A stretch of 5,119 bases of DNA from Candidatus Eiseniibacteriota bacterium (GTDB lineage Bacteria > Eisenbacteria > RBG-16-71-46): contig VBPB01000296.1 of NCBI GenBank assembly GCA_005893365.1, positions 1 through 5,119 of the forward strand, read 5' to 3'. A program made the position numbers and the translations under genes. Of this stretch, positions 3,842 through 5,119 are shown in pieces. Each line of letters starts with the position of its first letter. The stretch's first letter is position 1. The notes beneath the pieces are model-generated. The model worked only from the letters and a program-made list of their open reading frames with translations. It searched no databases and had not been told where the DNA came from.

Positions 3842-5119
3842 ATGACGCGAGCTGCCACCCCGCCGATGTCGACGATGCCCGCGACGCCATCACTTTCGTC
3901 ACGAGCGAGCCCTGCCGTGCTCGCCCTGGCGCTCGTCGCCTTCGCCGCGCTGGCCTATGGGCGCAACCTGGCCATGCCGTTCGTCGGCGACGACTACGTG
4001 TTCCTCGACGAGACCCAGCGGTCGTCGTTCACCGGACTGTGGTCCCTGGATCACACCGCGTTCGGCTGGTACCGGCCCTGGTCTCGGGAGGTCTACTTCT
4101 GGGCGATTCAGCGTCTGGCGGGTCCGTCCCCATTGGCCTTCCGGCTCGTCGGCTTCGGCCTTTGGCTGGCGACCTTGCTCCTCTATCGGCGCTTCATCGC
4201 TCCGCTGATGCCGCCCGCCGCGAGTTGGGTGGCGACCCTGGGCGTCGCCTCCCTCGCGCTCTGGGGAACTCCGTTGATGTGGGTCTCGGGCAGCCAGGAC
4301 CTGTGGATGCTGGCGCTCGGCTTCGGCTTCCTCTGCCTCACCGCCGACCGTCGCGACCTCCTCGCCATGCCGGTGCTCGCCCTGGCGCTGCTGAGCAAGG
4401 AGACCGCCGTCGTGCTTCCCGGCGTCGGCCTCGCGTACATGCGCTTGATCGACCGCGACGGATGGCGAACGTGTCTGCGGCGGGCGGCCCCAGGGATACT
4501 CATGACTGGTCTCTGGGCGGCCCTGCATCCGACCCTGTGGGTGAGATTCGGCCATCCGGTCGCGGGCGATCGCGAGCTGCTTCTCCGGCCGTCCCACGCC
4601 CTCATCGCGGTGAGGAGCGTCCTCGCGGCGTTCAACCTCAGCCTGCGCCCACGTCCCATCGACGTCTCCGTCGCCGACGTGCTCCTGGCCGCCGTGTCAG
4701 CCGGGCTCCTGGTCGCCGTCCTCTTCGTGGCACTTGGTCATCGCGAGTCCGCGGCGGACCGCGCGCAGCGGCCGCCGCGCGGCCAGGCCCTGGCCTTCAT
4801 CGGCATCTGGGCCGCCCTGGGCTTGGTCCCGCCGCAACTGCCGTCCGTCGGGTGGCATGCCTACTACGCCGCATTCGGGATCGTCGCGATCTGGGCGGGG
4901 ATCGCACTCCTGGCCGAGCGCCGTCGCGCCATCCTGGCGGTCGCCCTGGCCGCCATGGCGCTGCTCCGCGCGGCCGATGCTCGCACGCTGACCTGGGACT
5001 GGGGTGACGAGTGGTATCTGCGCCGCGCGGGGGCGTTGGTGTCTGCGATCGAGTCCGGCCTTCGCCGCGCCCACCCCCGGCTGCCGCCCCATACACGCAT
5101 CTTCTTCGCGCGACTTCCG
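3842..5119 (+). CDS. GT-C-type multi-span membrane glycosyltransferase, C-terminus cut by window edge
   Basis: Seen: 426 codons from ATG at 3842, still open at the last base. After a Ser/Thr/Pro-rich N-terminus, hydrophobic segments lie at about 25-44, 96-117, 128-148, 152-167, 174-199, 216-232, 277-298, 316-333, 340-358 and 363-378, roughly ten in all. The first outer loop has FVGDDYVFLDE (47-57) with the acidic pair D50-D51, then FGWYRPWSREVYFW (74-87). LLSKETAVVLPG (183-194) follows, and HAYYAAFG (339-346) comes before a late membrane span. Known: an acidic pair after TM1, W/YRP in the first large loop, and an (S/A)KE motif before a TM helix recur in bacterial GT-C proteins of the PMT/TMTC-like group that use polyprenyl-phosphate sugars. 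Inferred: a membrane sugar transferase for an envelope glycan or glycoprotein; substrate unknown. Such proteins usually run about 450-600 residues, so only the end is missing. It is divergent from the flavoenzyme gene. Confidence 0.88.
   Translation, partial: MTRAATPPMSTMPATPSLSSRASPAVLALALVAFAALAYGRNLAMPFVGDDYVFLDETQRSSFTGLWSLDHTAFGWYRPWSREVYFWAIQRLAGPSPLAFRLVGFGLWLATLLLYRRFIAPLMPPAASWVATLGVASLALWGTPLMWVSGSQDLWMLALGFGFLCLTADRRDLLAMPVLALALLSKETAVVLPGVGLAYMRLIDRDGWRTCLRRAAPGILMTGLWAALHPTLWVRFGHPVAGDRELLLRPSHALIAVRSVLAAFNLSLRPRPIDVSVADVLLAAVSAGLLVAVLFVALGHRESAADRAQRPPRGQALAFIGIWAALGLVPPQLPSVGWHAYYAAFGIVAIWAGIALLAERRRAILAVALAAMALLRAADARTLTWDWGDEWYLRRAGALVSAIESGLRRAHPRLPPHTRIFFARLP

Noticed and set aside
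3777..3902. 42-residue N-terminal extension of the flavoenzyme to an ATG at 3902
   Set aside because: It would overlap the divergent gene's start region, has low-complexity sequence, and the family N-terminus matches the ATG at 3776.
3899..4597. 232-codon minus-strand frame with Glu/Gln/Arg-rich translation
   Set aside because: Antisense shadow of the right glycosyltransferase; the hydrophilic composition is the complement of hydrophobic codons and there is no ribosome site.
4039..5007. 322-codon plus-strand frame inside the right glycosyltransferase
   Set aside because: Arg/Pro/Gly-rich shadow frame; the overlapping frame from 3842 shows membrane helices and GT-C motifs.
1..5119. tRNA, rRNA, CRISPR array, insertion sequence, phage or defence genes
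   Set aside because: No cloverleaf, spaced repeats, transposase motifs or terminal inverted repeats were found on either strand.

Overview
The window is very GC-rich (about 70 % by eye). It looks like chromosomal DNA of a Gram-negative, probably uncultivated, bacterium: two products carry lipoprotein signal peptides, one with an outer-membrane-like C-terminus ending in Phe, and the genes show a strong preference for G or C at third codon positions. The small NTF2-like lipoprotein resembles proteins I associate with Candidatus Eisenbacteria and related phyla. That placement comes from memory and is weak; Rokubacteria or Gemmatimonadota would fit the composition too.

Layout. Four genes lie on the minus strand and one on the plus strand. 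(1) 1-725, minus: the N-terminal 241 residues of a GT-C-fold membrane glycosyltransferase, running off the left edge, with a promoter-like sequence that suggests a leaderless mRNA. (2) 864-1653, minus: a lipoprotein with a beta-strand-rich, outer-membrane-like C-terminal part, whose reading frame is broken by an apparent 1-base shift near 1450-1490. (3) 1939-2682, minus: a 247-residue lipoprotein with a probable NTF2-like fold. (4) 2679-3776, minus: a complete FMN-dependent alpha-hydroxy-acid oxidase/dehydrogenase with all family catalytic residues. (5) 3842-5119, plus: a second GT-C-type multi-span membrane glycosyltransferase, divergent from gene 4 and running off the right edge.

How the genes relate. 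Genes 4 and 3 overlap by 4 bases (ATGA) and are probably one transcript, pairing a soluble 2-hydroxy-acid-oxidising flavoenzyme with an exported lipoprotein. Genes 5 and 4 share a 65-bp divergent intergenic region. The two glycosyltransferase-like proteins at the edges probably act on polyprenyl-phosphate-linked sugars at the membrane, but nothing shows that they share a pathway with each other or with the flavoenzyme.

The most unusual structure is an imperfect direct repeat of about 25 bp (a 15-bp exact core plus an 8-bp exact block) on both sides of the frameshifted gene 2. I see no tRNA, rRNA, CRISPR array, insertion sequence, phage gene or defence system, and no convincing novel multi-gene system.
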